Positions 1 through 10,590 of a stretch of 64,000 nucleotides of DNA are shown piece after piece. Origin of the DNA: Chloranthus sessilifolius (lineage: Eukaryota > Streptophyta > Magnoliopsida > Chloranthales > Chloranthaceae); contig CM037587.1 in assembly GCA_021018995.1 (NCBI GenBank), forward strand, positions 4,218,866 through 4,282,865, in the 5' to 3' direction. The translations under genes and the position numbers were made by a program. Numbering within the stretch: position 1 is the first letter of the stretch; each line of letters starts with the position of its first letter. The notes beneath the pieces were generated by a model, which was given only the letters and a program-made list of their open reading frames with translations, did not search any database and was not told the DNA's origin.

Positions 1-148
1 AAGAGGCACTTCATAACCATGATAATCTGACCAATCTAGTTATGCCCATTAAGCCATAGTAAACATCCTACGGATTACTTTTCTGTGATTGCATTTTTTT
101 TATCAAAGAAATGAAGTTTAAACACAATTTTTATTTATTTTATTTCAG

Positions 149-222
149 GGACTTATCAAACAACAACTTGACAGACATGGTACCTGACTTTTTAGCTGAC
201 AAGTTTTTTATACCCGACTGAC
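149..222 (+). pseudogene. Remnant exon of a leucine-rich-repeat protein
   Basis: A T-rich tract ending in a plausible acceptor (tttcag) is followed by a frame reading DLSNNNLTDMVPDFLAD and then a stop. This is the plant LRR consensus (LxLSxNxLTGxIPxxL), as found near the ends of LRR receptor-kinase ectodomains. No neighbouring repeats, kinase domain or downstream donor could be read, so this looks like a decayed exon or the edge of a gene that continues to the left. Positions 223-1020 show no further coding sequence. Confidence 0.35.
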
Positions 223-1023
223 ATTGGGCTCATGTTGGTGGTAATTCCAAGAACAATCCAATCAATCAAAGCATTTACCGGAGCAGAACACACCTACTAT
301 GATGTTCTACAGCACCTTCTTATAATGTGGTAACCCAATGTTAGGAAACAACTCAATGGAACAGTTCTAGTGATTCTTCTAGAGAGATCAAAGAATGGGT
401 CACTTTTCTTGAGGTTTGCTTTTCGGGTCTGTTAGAAATAGCAGGATGATTACCCTCCCTATGGTCTCCCATAATCATCCATCAGTAGACTCTGTTTTTT
501 TTTTTTTTTTTTTCATAACCTGGGTATCAGGCTCTCTTAGAGCACGACTAATCCCAGGGGCACATGCGCACCAAGTTAGCAGATGCAGTGTCAGCATGGA
601 AGTAAATGTGGAAGTAATTGTTGTCCTCTGATTTCAAAGTTTGGTTGAGATGAAACAGGAAAAGAAGAGGCCAGCTTGGATGCTTAGGATTATGAAGAAG
701 CTGAGATCAGCTTAGAGAAAAGCCCAAGAGATGCGGAGCTCAGTGGCAGCAAGCAAACCTGATCAAGTTATCAGGACTACTGATAAGGTTCGATGGAGTG
801 GTCAGATGGGATCCTTGAGTGGTTGCTATACCTAGCATACCTTCTAATTTCAGCCCAACCCTCCATTTTTATAGATGACTTTTTTATGTGAAACAACTTT
901 AGTATGTGAACGTGTTTATACAAAGAAAATTCTCTCTCTCTCCAAAAAATGAAAAAAAGAACAATTACTGCTATTAATTCGCATTGGAAAAAAATGTATA
1001 TTACCTTTTGAAATTTTACACCC

Positions 1024-1300
1024 AGACTAGTTGGCACTGTGTGGCACCCACTAGGATCGTGGCACTCAATAGGATCGGGTATCATGGCAACTTGATTAAT
1101 ATCGATGAGGTGTCAAAAAAATTGGACATGATTCAATACATATTGATCGTCAAAAATATGTTCAAAGGTACACAAGATCAGTGCATCAAGTTTTCAGGGC
1201 ATCATCTTATCTTTGGCCCATCAAATAGGGGCTAAAAGATCCAAAAATCTTTTTTTATTTTTTTTAATCACTTGCCATATGGCCGATCCATCCAAAACGG
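1024..1300 (+). repeat. Dispersed repeat, copy 1 (paralogue at 30926-31200)
   Basis: About 280 bp similar over its length to 30926-31200. Both share, in order, a GTGGCACCCA block, a 'gatcgat..ggt' block, an 'aaaaattgggcatgat'-like block, a 'ggtcaaaggt' block and a T-rich end before 'aatcac'. The two copies are clearly diverged. I see no terminal inverted repeats, tail or coding sequence, so the class is unknown. Confidence 0.5.
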
Positions 1301-2134
1301 ATAGTGTTTTGGGTAGATCATGCCACATGGCATGTGATTCGGGCACTCAGATGCAACCCTCTAAGACTCTTGACCTATTTTCCCTTCCTTCTTATTATAA
1401 ATCACTATTTAAAGTATAAATTATGTAAGTCTTTCAAATTGCTTAAGGACATTTTAGTCATTAAGCTAAAATCTTCCATACGAAGGTTGTTTTATCAAAC
1501 AATAACTGCTATAGCACTAGTTCTCAAGCTGCTCTCTAAAGACAAGGAGGCCCCACACAAAATCATTCTCTAGGAGCTGTCCACTATTCTAGGGAGTGTT
1601 GTCATCCATAACTTTTCTAGTGGCTTACTATATCAATTTTGTCATCATTTCTTTCAAAAGCTTATGATGTTGGATTGTGCGATTTTAATCAAAGAGCTCA
1701 ATGAAGGTAGCAATCTTACTAAAAAAAAGAACAAGCATATTGAGAAGAAAGAATAGCGGAGAGTATTTAAACCATACCGTGGTTTTGATACTTGAGAGAA
1801 AACCGAACCAACCGAAATTAGATCGGTTAGGTTTCAGTTTGAGTTGAAAATTTCAACTAACCAAAACCGAACTGAAATGTTTTGATTCGGATTCTGTTTT
1901 GCAGAAACCAAACTGAAAACTGAAATTTCGGTTTCAATTCGGTTTGGTTATAAGGATTTCATGACCAATACATATCGGTTGGGGCCCAGGCTGATTTGTA
2001 TCGTATACATTGGATATTGGATAAGTATTGGCCAAACCAGACGATATTAAACTAACTTCCTTTTTATTTTAAAATAATAATAATATTTGCCCAAATGGTG
2101 TTTTCGGTATATCATCGGAATCATATCCTATCCG

Positions 2135-2182
<48 letters not shown>

Positions 2183-2697
2183 AGTATTTTCTGATTCATA
2201 CCGATATGGCTTGATATAGACTCGATAATTGACTTATTGACCCGATTTTTTCCCTTTAGAGAATCAGGGTGCATATCATATCGGATGGGACATAATCTGA
2301 TATATATACATAATCTGATATATATATATATCGGCGGATATTTAAAATCGACTATATTAATATGCTCTTCAAATCAACCCAGGTGAGGCCATGACTCTAT
2401 ATGCTCTTCATAGGTCCAAAACTGGCATATGAGCCTACATTCAAATATATTTTCAATTTAAAATAATTAAATTCTTTTTTGATTCGTATTTATTTAAATT
2501 TTCAAACCTTGATTTGTATGCTTCTAACAATGTGATCAGTGAAGTACAATTGACAGATTAAGTTCAAATGGGCAAAAAGTTAGCATCTTGGAATTAGCCA
2601 CTCACTGCAGACATTGAGCCCTGTGTTGTCAGCTCTATATAGTTAGTGGACCTTGAGACTTGCACTGCTTTAGAGAGCTTAAAAATCTGTGCAAGTC
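1301..2697. other. Non-coding stretch with degenerate repeat fragments
   Basis: No gene recognised. Positions 1800-1960 are rich in 'accgaacc' and its complement with a weak inverted-repeat layout, like an old MITE. Positions 1975-2350 contain scattered 'atatcgg' and 'gatatcg' pieces like the interiors of the small hAT MITEs. A (TA)n run occupies 2138-2180. Confidence 0.4.
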
Positions 2698-2700
2698 TTA

Positions 2701-4298
2701 GGCCTCGTTCGGTAACCCAAAATACTCAGAATCTGGGCAGATTCTGAGTTTTTTTGCAAGATCTGAGCAAAGCCCACGTTCGAGAGCCAATTTTGGGAAG
2801 CGGGAATCTGAGTGTTTTCTGAGTGAAAACGACGTTTGGTCGTCCGACCAAACCTCTCGGATTAGCTCAGATTCTGAGCTCAGAATCTGGGTTGGTGAAG
2901 TATACTCCTCATCCATCTATGCAGCTGATCAAAACTATGTGTCCTCCCCAGCTACGCAGTAGCTTCTTTGAAGCTACTGCATCGTCTTCCCCAACCATCC
3001 ATGGCGATAGGTAGGGGCCAGCCTCGATTCAAAAACACCTGCCTCCATCTCTGCTCCGATTCCCTTTGCAGTGTATTCACATAGCCATGTCGATGCGACT
3101 GATCTGATCGGCATCGACTCATCTGATAATCGTCATCGATTACATAAAAAAAAAAAAATATTATTATTATTTTTTTTTTAATTTTTTTTTTATGTAATCG
3201 ATAACGACTCAGTACAGAATCGGCATCGACTCGGTACAGAATCGTTATCGATTACATAAAAAAAAAAAAAAAAAAAAATTTATTATTATTATTATTATTT
3301 TTTTTTTTTTATGTAATCAATGACGACTCAGTACAGAATCGAGATCGAGATCGAGATAATCGTCATCAATTACATAAAAAAAAAAATTAAAATTTTTTTT
3401 TTTTTTATGTAATCGATGACGACTCAAGATGTAATCGGCATCGACTTTGATGTAATCGTTATCGATTACATAATTTTTTTTTTTAATTATAATCGATGGC
3501 GACTGTATAGAGCCAATGACTTTACTTTGCAGAATCGATGACGACTCTTAAAATGATGTTGTCGTAGTCGATATCCCCTTTTCTCATATCTATCTTTAGA
3601 ATTATCGATTTTATATTGTAGTCTTCAAATCGTTAAAGATAGATCTCGCTTAAATGAGTGTTTGACTTTTTATGTTTATTGTTCTCCTATCCACTTTGGT
3701 TATTTATGTATGGCGATCTTTCTTTATAATTCTCAATATGAACCTTGCCTCTTTTCATATTCTATTATTTCTCGTGTACGCAAATCATATGGGTTGTGTA
3801 TCGTATCCCACATTCCTCTTCTCGAGGTGATGGTCACCGTCATAGGTTGTCATACTCATTCAATTCTTATGGTGACGACGCTGTACAATCGTGCAATGGT
3901 AGTGTTAGGGACCCATTTTAAAAATAATAGTAATTAAATCAAATTCGAAAAAAGACTCCGTCAAATATGTTCAGCCCCATCTCGATTGGTTGCCCGTAAA
4001 TTTTGAGAGAAATTCGAGTACGGCACATAAACCGATGATTAAGATCACGTTTCTACGGTCGTAGTATAACCACTGATTGAAGCTATTCTGAGGATTTTCT
4101 GAGAGGAATCTGAGTGGTTTAAGAACAAAGGATTTTGAGTTTTGTAAGAATCTGTCAGGAATCTGAGTGGTTAAAGAACGCATATGGTGAAAATCAGGAA
4201 TCTGAGTTTGCTAAGAATCTGTCAGGAATCTGAGTGTCCAAAATCTGAGCAAAATCTGAGCTTTTCTGGGAAAAACCAGGAAACACCCGAACGAGGCC
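2701..4298. mobile_element. Non-autonomous PIF/Harbinger (Tourist-like) element, 1598 bp, TSD TTA
   Basis: The left end GGCCTCGTTCGG and right end CCGAACGAGGCC are perfect 12-bp inverted repeats. They are flanked by TTA at 2698-2700 and 4299-4301, the 3-bp duplication typical of PIF/Harbinger; Tourist ends in plants often read GGCC..GTTTGG. Both sub-ends carry many copies of a GAATCTGAG motif in opposite orientations. The centre (about 3135-3495) is a series of A-tract/T-tract inverted repeats bounded by TCGATTACAT and ATGTAATCGA. There is no transposase, so it would depend on one in trans. Confidence 0.88.
3135..3495. repeat. A/T-tract hairpin series inside the Harbinger-like element
   Basis: At least three consecutive stem-loops are visible. 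Each left arm reads TCGATTACATAAAA and each right arm TTTTATGTAATCGA, with homopolymer runs of 8-20 bases between them. Spacers repeat GACGACTC and CGGCATCGACT. The homopolymers are likely unstable in replication and in assembly. Confidence 0.75.
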
Positions 4299-4506
4299 TT
4301 AAAGTCTACACAAATAGATAACTGGATTTTAGTCCAACTGGAGCCTAATTCCTTAATGACACTCAAAATGACTCATTTTATAAGGACAGTGTTATATGGA
4401 GGACAGATTTTATATAGACAAAATGTAGGCAGCTGATGTGGCACGATGCAATTGGCTGCATGATCTGTGGGGCTCAATTGATGTAGGTCAGTGCAGACAG
4501 CCTGTG

Positions 4507-4756
4507 CAACTATGGTTCCACCATGAACACCGTTGATGTCTTGAGATCATGACAACCAGTCAAATGTTGATTACACATCGAACAAATCTCAAAAAGTAAC
4601 TGTGATAATCGGAATCTCGAGTCACTTTTAGAGATGTGCTCTACATTGATTGGTGGCCATGATCTCAAGATTTATGCGTCGAAGATTGGGGACGAAAAAT
4701 GTTCTCCATCATCTAATTCAAGGTAGACGATGGTGTTAATGGTAAGACCATAGTTG
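4507..4756. mobile_element. Possible MITE with about 25-bp imperfect inverted ends
   Basis: The left end starts CAACTATGGTTCCACCATGA. The reverse complement of the right end starts CAACTATGGTCTTACCATTA. The interior carries the 'atgatctcaagat' and 'gaagattgggg' blocks shared with the Mutator-type MITEs at 5583 and 32134. I found no clean TSD. Confidence 0.45.
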
Positions 4757-4863
4757 ACCGAACCTTCAGCCCGTACCCTTTTTCATAAAGCGTGATGTAG
4801 GGTCTATTTAAAATAAAATCAATGTCTACTTTATAAAATTTTAAAATAAGTTTTAGTTTTAAT

Positions 4864-5034
4864 CAAGGTGTCAAAATTGATTTCAGTATCGGGTATCGGT
4901 CCAAGGAGGAACGAACGAATCAGCCACCACGTATTGGCCTTTACAAAAAAATGTCTCGGCTCAAACTAATATGAATACCAATACCGAGTGGAGGATCGAT
5001 ATGTATCGGTATCTGCCCGATTTTTGATATCTTG
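4864..5034. mobile_element. hAT-type MITE, 171 bp, TSD GTTTTAAT
   Basis: Starts CAAGGTGTCAAAATTG and ends TTTTTGATATCTTG, an inverted pair. Perfect 8-bp duplications GTTTTAAT lie at 4856-4863 and 5035-5042; 8 bp is the hAT signature. The interior is rich in ATCGGTATCGG-like palindromes. It belongs to the CAAGGTGTCAAAA group, whose ends resemble those of the transposase-bearing element at 20728-29370. Confidence 0.88.
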
Positions 5035-5582
5035 GTTTTAATTGGTTGTTTTAAAGGCAGTTGACTGCTTTGTGTGACACATTCTGAAAAGTAGCATCAC
5101 GTGTCTAAAATTAGTGACCCCTTCTCAATCTTGCTTGGGGACAGTTCTGTTTTTATGTGCATGGTCACAAAAATATCAAAATTTTGAAATATTTGCGAAT
5201 AATTCGAAAATTTAAGGTCTCCTGAATTATTCGCAAATTCGTTTGATCACAAAAGTTCGCGAATAATTCCCAACTTTTTCAAAAAAAAATTGTGACTTAT
5301 TAAAAATTAAATTTTTTTTTTTTTAATTTTTCTCACCAATTTTTCCTCCAAATATTTTCCCAAACTTCCTGGATTTGCCGGATGTTTCCGTATTTTCACC
5401 ACGCCAAATTATTGCCAAACACCAATTTGGTGATATTGTTCATGCGTACCAGCTGTTTTGGAACGGAATCGGGTGCAGATTGGGTCCAAACGAAAATATG
5501 TGCAGACCCATTTTGGGTACAAGGCTCGTTTAGGCCACATCCTAAAAGAGGTTTGGGTTCAAATCTTTATATTTTCTATAAA

Positions 5583-6010
5583 GAGCAACTCTAAACGCAC
5601 CCACGCGTTCTCCGGAAGCACCTACGTTGGAGATCCCTTAAAAACATTTGATTGGGTCAGATCAAATGATGAAGATCGTATTTCATATTGATCTTTAACA
5701 CAAAGGATCTTGAAATCATGTCACACCTATTAGATATCAGTTTTTTATTCCGAGTGTCAAAAATCCCCAACCCTAAAACCACGTTCGAGGTGACATGTGC
5801 CATAAGATTAAAGATCCATTTTTTGGGATATTTGACATGTGCAATAAAATTTGACTATTTGATAAATGCTACATGATCTCAAGATCCTTTTTGTGGAAGA
5901 TCGGAGTGAAACACAATCTCCATCATCTGATCTCACCCAATCAATGGGTTTAAAGGGGTCTCCGAGATAGGCGCTTTCAGAGAATCCGTGGGCTCCAAAC
6001 AGAGCTACCC
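5583..6010. mobile_element. Mutator-type MITE with long (about 100 bp) inverted ends, 428 bp
   Basis: The first and last 100 bp are inverted copies of each other. They share blocks such as 'gcaactct/gtagctct', 'gattgggt.agatca' and 'gatga.gat', followed by the 'atgatctcaagatc' interior. The same design recurs at 32134-32551, where the 9-bp TSD is perfect. No intact TSD remains here. Confidence 0.65.
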
Positions 6011-6095
6011 TACAAAAATTTTCTTTTTTTCGATTTTTAAAGAGAAAGATTAATGAGCAGTTGAAACTCTTATTGTTACTATCATCACTATAGAA

Positions 6096-6259
6096 CAAGG
6101 TATAAAAAATCGACCAATACTGATATAAATCGGTTTTTCTGCAAACTGATACGTATTGGTATCCCAACTAAGGTATCGGATATTATATCGGTCAATACGT
6201 ATTAGTATCAGCGGAGTCGTATCGGTCCTGAACAAACCGATACCGATTTTGATACCTTG
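6096..6259. mobile_element. hAT-type MITE, 164 bp, near-perfect 8-bp TSD
   Basis: Starts CAAGGTATAAAAAATCG and ends CGATTTTGATACCTTG. The flanks are CTATAGAA (6088-6095) and GTATAGAA (6260-6267), matching at 7 of 8 bases. The interior has several 'cgtattggtatc' and 'tcggtc' palindromic units. Same group as 4864-5034, 45716-45972, 47966-48212 and 63742-63923. Confidence 0.85.
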
Positions 6260-6836
6260 GTATAGAAGCTGACCTTCAAAACAAGATTTCATGAAGCTCG
6301 ATTGATTGAAAGAGAAGGGTCGTTGGAAGTACTCTCGACTCCCGAGTGATGGAAGGACTCTCTATGAGACTCTCTATCACATTTATCATATGGCCAAAAT
6401 TTTAAAACTGGTATGTATCGGCCAACGTTCAGGTTAATATATATCGGCCGATATATTTAAGCCCTTTAGTTTTTTTTTTAAATCATTTTACTTGAGAACA
6501 AAACTAAATTGATCCGATCAAGAGTATTTTCAATAATTCCCCCAATATATATCAGCCGATATATATACATACAGGTCGATATGAACCGGTATGGTATAAC
6601 TATCAGCTATATCCGATACATTTCAGACGAATGTACCGGGTTAAACCCTGTCCAATACGATATACACCCCTGATTCAGATGGGGTTGAAATCGGCTCATA
6701 ATGGATCAGATTGGGTCATAGCGGCCCATATGTACAAAATACTGAAAATGCTCTTTTTGCAAAAAATTTAAGTTTTTATTATTTTTGTAAACGAAAAACA
6801 AGTGTTTAAACATCGGCCTGGGACCCACAAGATACG

Positions 6837-6840
<4 letters not shown>

Positions 6841-6895
<55 letters not shown>
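6841..6895. repeat. (TA)n microsatellite
   Basis: An uninterrupted TA dinucleotide run of about 55 bp inside AT-rich sequence containing 'tatatcggccgatata' fragments (6430-6670). Confidence 0.95.
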
Positions 6896-6897
<2 letters not shown>

Positions 6898-6989
6898 AAT
6901 GGGTCTTTAAGTCCCTGTCCAAATCAAATCGGCCTGTACTATTTTATCGGCTGGGGCCAAATCCGATACATATCATCAGCCACAAAATA

Positions 6990-7919
6990 ATGGTTGGAAC
7001 AGTGGATAAAGCATACACAATGGTATGGTTAGAATCTTCTGATAAGTGATTTCGTAGTTAGAATCTTCTAATAGGTGATTTCGACTTGTCATCATGGGCT
7101 GTTACTTTGATTGATTATTTTTTATTTTAATTCAATCCCATTACTTATAAAATATAAATTAGAGGGTTTCCGGTTTCTCGACCAACCATTTTTCTGTAAC
7201 AAAGCTTTCCATTTCTCTGTAAAAGAATCAATACGATGGGCATTTTTATATACGAATTGTGGTTTTGATTATCGGTGCAACAGTGAACATAAACAAGCAA
7301 ATACCAAGCAGGCCTGGTTTATAAAATTGAACTCAATTCAGACAATTTCTTTCTTTCTTCTATATGCAATATTGGATAACGATAATGTAGTATAGAGGTT
7401 GGAGTATAAAGCCCTCTCAAGCGTTCCTCTGCCTTGGAGAACTAGATGGAAATGAAAGCCAGATTCATGTTCATGAAGTTGAGGTAAGCTTTTATAGAAT
7501 TCACTGTGTATACTTACTCCTGCATCAAGAATTTGGAATCAGATAGCTCAATTTGATGTGTGTGGGTGAGAGAGAGAGAGTAGTGTTTTGTGGACTTCAA
7601 ATTCTTGAAATGTCTGTCGATATGAGAATAAAATATGGGCAAGGATCACATGTGAACCACATATATCAGAGTTAATATGATGACTCATAAGTTTCTGATA
7701 TGATAAACAAATTATACAAATAGCAAATGATAGAAACAAGTCTCCATAAGTTCTTCACTACTGAAAGGCAAAAACTTGTTCGCATTCAATGGTAGAAGAA
7801 AATAGACAAAGCAGCAGCAACACGAAATTTCCCCATCGATTATTTAACTGATATTTATCTAATAAAGTTTCAATTGGCAGTAGATATAAAATTTACGAAA
7901 TATTATAACCAAATAAATA
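6990..7919. other. No recognisable gene
   Basis: AT-rich non-coding sequence. Open frames are short and show no family motif. The stretch 7400-7483 ends at a possible donor (gag|gtaagc) and could be an unrecognised exon, but no partner exon was found. Confidence 0.4.
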
Positions 7920-8014
7920 TTAATTGGGAACATTACTCGCTCTATTCGAATTAAGCCAACCACTCGTAGTTTTTGGAAGAACTTGTAGGAGAATGAGATA
8001 CAATAAGAGGGAAC

Positions 8015-8258
8015 CATAGTTGCTAGAAGTTGGTATGGGGAGCTGGTATAGGTACGGGTATTGGTACTGGTACATTGAGGTGAAAAATGTTTCGGGTACG
8101 TTTTTATTGATACGATGTTGGCACAACATAGAAATTAAATAGATACGTTATAGGTACGAAATAGAGATGACATTGGTACGAAATAGATACGAGATGGAAA
8201 TGTCATAGAAACGGTAGTAGTGTGACATAGAAGCGAAATGAATGCCACATATATATGA

Positions 8259-8332
<74 letters not shown>

Positions 8333-8856
8333 AATATTATAGTATAGATAGATGATTCGTTGAACTTATCTATCAATGGATGAAAAACACATGATTAAAG
8401 TTATCAATTAGTAGTATATGAAATATAATACATTATCCAAATTACTTACCAAAAATTATTACTAAACTATATCTAAAATTTACATATAATTTTCAATCAT
8501 TTGCACATGAAGCTCATTCTATGATTTCATGATTCATAAAAAAAAATGATTTCAATGTCCCTAAAAATCCAGAAGTCATATTTTGACCTAATCTAATGGC
8601 TCTAAAAAATCATGTAAAAAGATGAAACTAGCTTCATATTTAAGTGATAAAAGTTTCAATTAAATAGGAAACAAGTTTCTTTTTTAATAGAACGAGTTTC
8701 TTCTAAGATAAAAACCAATTTGTGCTTAAAACGAAACGAATTTCAATTAAATATTGAAACACGTTTTTAAAAACGTTTTCGAAAGGTTTTAGAAACGTTT
8801 CGTACCAGTCCCCGGTACTAGTGCGGTAGGGTAAAAAGGGTTGTTGGGTAACTATG
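8015..8856. mobile_element. hAT-like non-autonomous element, 842 bp
   Basis: Ends CATAGTTGC and GTAACTATG are inverted. The flanks GAGGGAAC (8007-8014) and GAGGGAAT (8857-8864) match at 7 of 8 bases. The left part repeats a 'gatacg..ataggtacgaaatag' unit. The middle holds a (TA)n run (about 8262-8328), and the right part carries 'aaacgttt' motifs. It sits inside the downstream part of the Copia remnant at 8865-10590. Confidence 0.72.
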
Positions 8857-8864
8857 GAGGGAAT

Positions 8865-10590
8865 AGAATAGAAGACTCTAAGTGAGGTGAAGATTTCACA
8901 GTTGTATCAAAGAAATATGGAGTGTCCTACAAAAGGCAACATCCATGAAAGTAACCATCTTACAAGTCTTAGGATCATAACAATGATAGCCTTTAAACAG
9001 TACCAGAGGACCCAAGAAAGACAACAAATGGATTTATCATCCAGCTTGTCTCTCTAGGGTTGTAGGTCATGAACAAAACAAGTACACCGAAAGACTTTAG
9101 GTTTAATTTCAAACAAAGTAGCATTTAATTTAAAACTATGCATAGGAGTTTGAGCATTTAAGATACAAGTTGGTGTACAATTAATCCAATGAGTGGCTGT
9201 GATAAGAGCCATTGATAGATAAGGTTGGGGGTGTCTATTCTTACGCTCCGCAACACCATTTTGTCGTGGAGTATAAGGACCGAGAATTGATGCAGGGTCC
9301 CCATCTTTTGAAGATATGCATGAGGATGTGTACTCACCATGGTTCAAAATTTCGGCCGATAATGTATCGGTTTCGGTCCCCACCGAAACGAAAATAAAAT
9401 TTGAACCGTAATTTTGGTCAAAATATGTATGGAGGGGAAATTTTCGGCCGAAATTTCGGTTCAAATTGGTTTCGGTCATGCCCGAAGCCGAAAATGAAAC
9501 TGCTATTTTGATCCTTGGTACTCACCACCATTATTAAATCAAGATTATTGATAGTATGACCAAACTAAGTTTGGGCTTTGGACCATAATAGAGAAGTTGA
9601 TATAAGTGGAGAGAACCTCATCATTAGACTTAAGTAAATAACTTATTTGCATCGAGAATGATCATCAACAAAATTTACATAGTATTGTAAGATAATGGGG
9701 CAGGCTCCTAAACATTGCTATGCATGAGATCAACTAAAGCACTACAACATTGAGGAGAGTAAAAGACTAGCTGATAAGGAATACTCTTATTAGAAATAGG
9801 AGTGAGGGAACCATTGCCCAAAAATACATGCCTACTAGAGGAATGTGGAGTAATGAAAGACACAATTGAGACTCACCAATCATATGGTCTAAAGCACCTG
9901 AGTCAATAACCACCGGCAGGAGATGAAGCAGATGGTATGGCTTCATGGTAGATAGAGAAGTACTTGGTGGCATAGGAGAAGATGTCGGTTGAGTAACCTG
10001 AAACCTCCCTCGAAGATCAGCAACTTCAGCATGTAAAGAAGCAAAGTCATAAGTGTTGTCAGCGTAAGTACTAAAAGAGGAAACATCAGTGGAGCTCGGG
10101 CCCCCAGAAGTCACAGGAAATGTCAGTGATGGCAACAACATGAGCAGAAGGGGTCGTCCATGAGAGAGGAGGATAACCATGAAGCTTGAAGAATATGGAA
10201 CAAACCAAAGCATGCTCACTATGATGTCCCCCTGACCACAACCTCCACAGTCACGATCACTTCCTCTACCCTGAGAATTAATGACTAATGTTGTGTGCTC
10301 AGTAGGAGCAGAAGAAGGTGGAGAATAAACATTCTGGAAAGGGGTCAAAGGATCACGTGTAAGGTGATCTATGCTCGCAACTGCTCAAACTCGGGTCTGA
10401 GTCTTATAAAAAATAGCATATCAACTGGCGTTCGAGATGACATGCGATAATCTTAGGACCCTCACCAGGAGGCTTGGATGGGGATCATACTGAGTAAGTT
10501 CATCCCATCACCTCTGAAGATAGCCAAAATATTTAAAAACAAAATGGTCCCCTTGCTCGACACGAGAGTCCTCTCAAGATAACTAATAAA
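8865..10590 (-). pseudogene. Ty1/Copia gag-pol remnant 1 (gag, protease, integrase)
   Basis: Read on the minus strand. A gag piece (about 10590-10350) contains a 'WDELTQYDP' block. Next is a protease site VVIDSGALDHMIG near 9905, which is the Copia DSGATDHM motif with one change. An integrase core with an 'HGEYTSS' block (about 9330) and 'TPRQNGVAERKNRH' (9230-9275) follows. A post-integrase 'FLGP..FKGYHCYDP' block near 9000 closes the readable part. Many stops and frameshifts are present, and the MITE at 9338-9517 interrupts the integrase. No LTRs were found. Non-functional. Confidence 0.8.
9338..9517. mobile_element. hAT-type MITE, 180 bp, TSD GTACTCAC
   Basis: Starts CATGGTTCAAAATTTCGG and ends TATTTTGATCCTTG. 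Perfect 8-bp duplications GTACTCAC lie at 9330-9337 and 9518-9525. The interior is built from 'ttcggccgaaatttcgg' units. It lies inside the Copia integrase and so arrived after that element. Its closest sister is 55796-55984. Confidence 0.92.

Noticed and set aside
6802-6990. Open frame with a long Tyr-Ile repeat (similar frames at 44861-45150, 58633-58818 and 61809-62048)
   Set aside because: These are translations of (TA)n or (CA)n microsatellites.
7400-7483. Possible plus-strand exon ending at gag|gtaagc
   Set aside because: One frame is open but short, unrecognised and without a partner exon.
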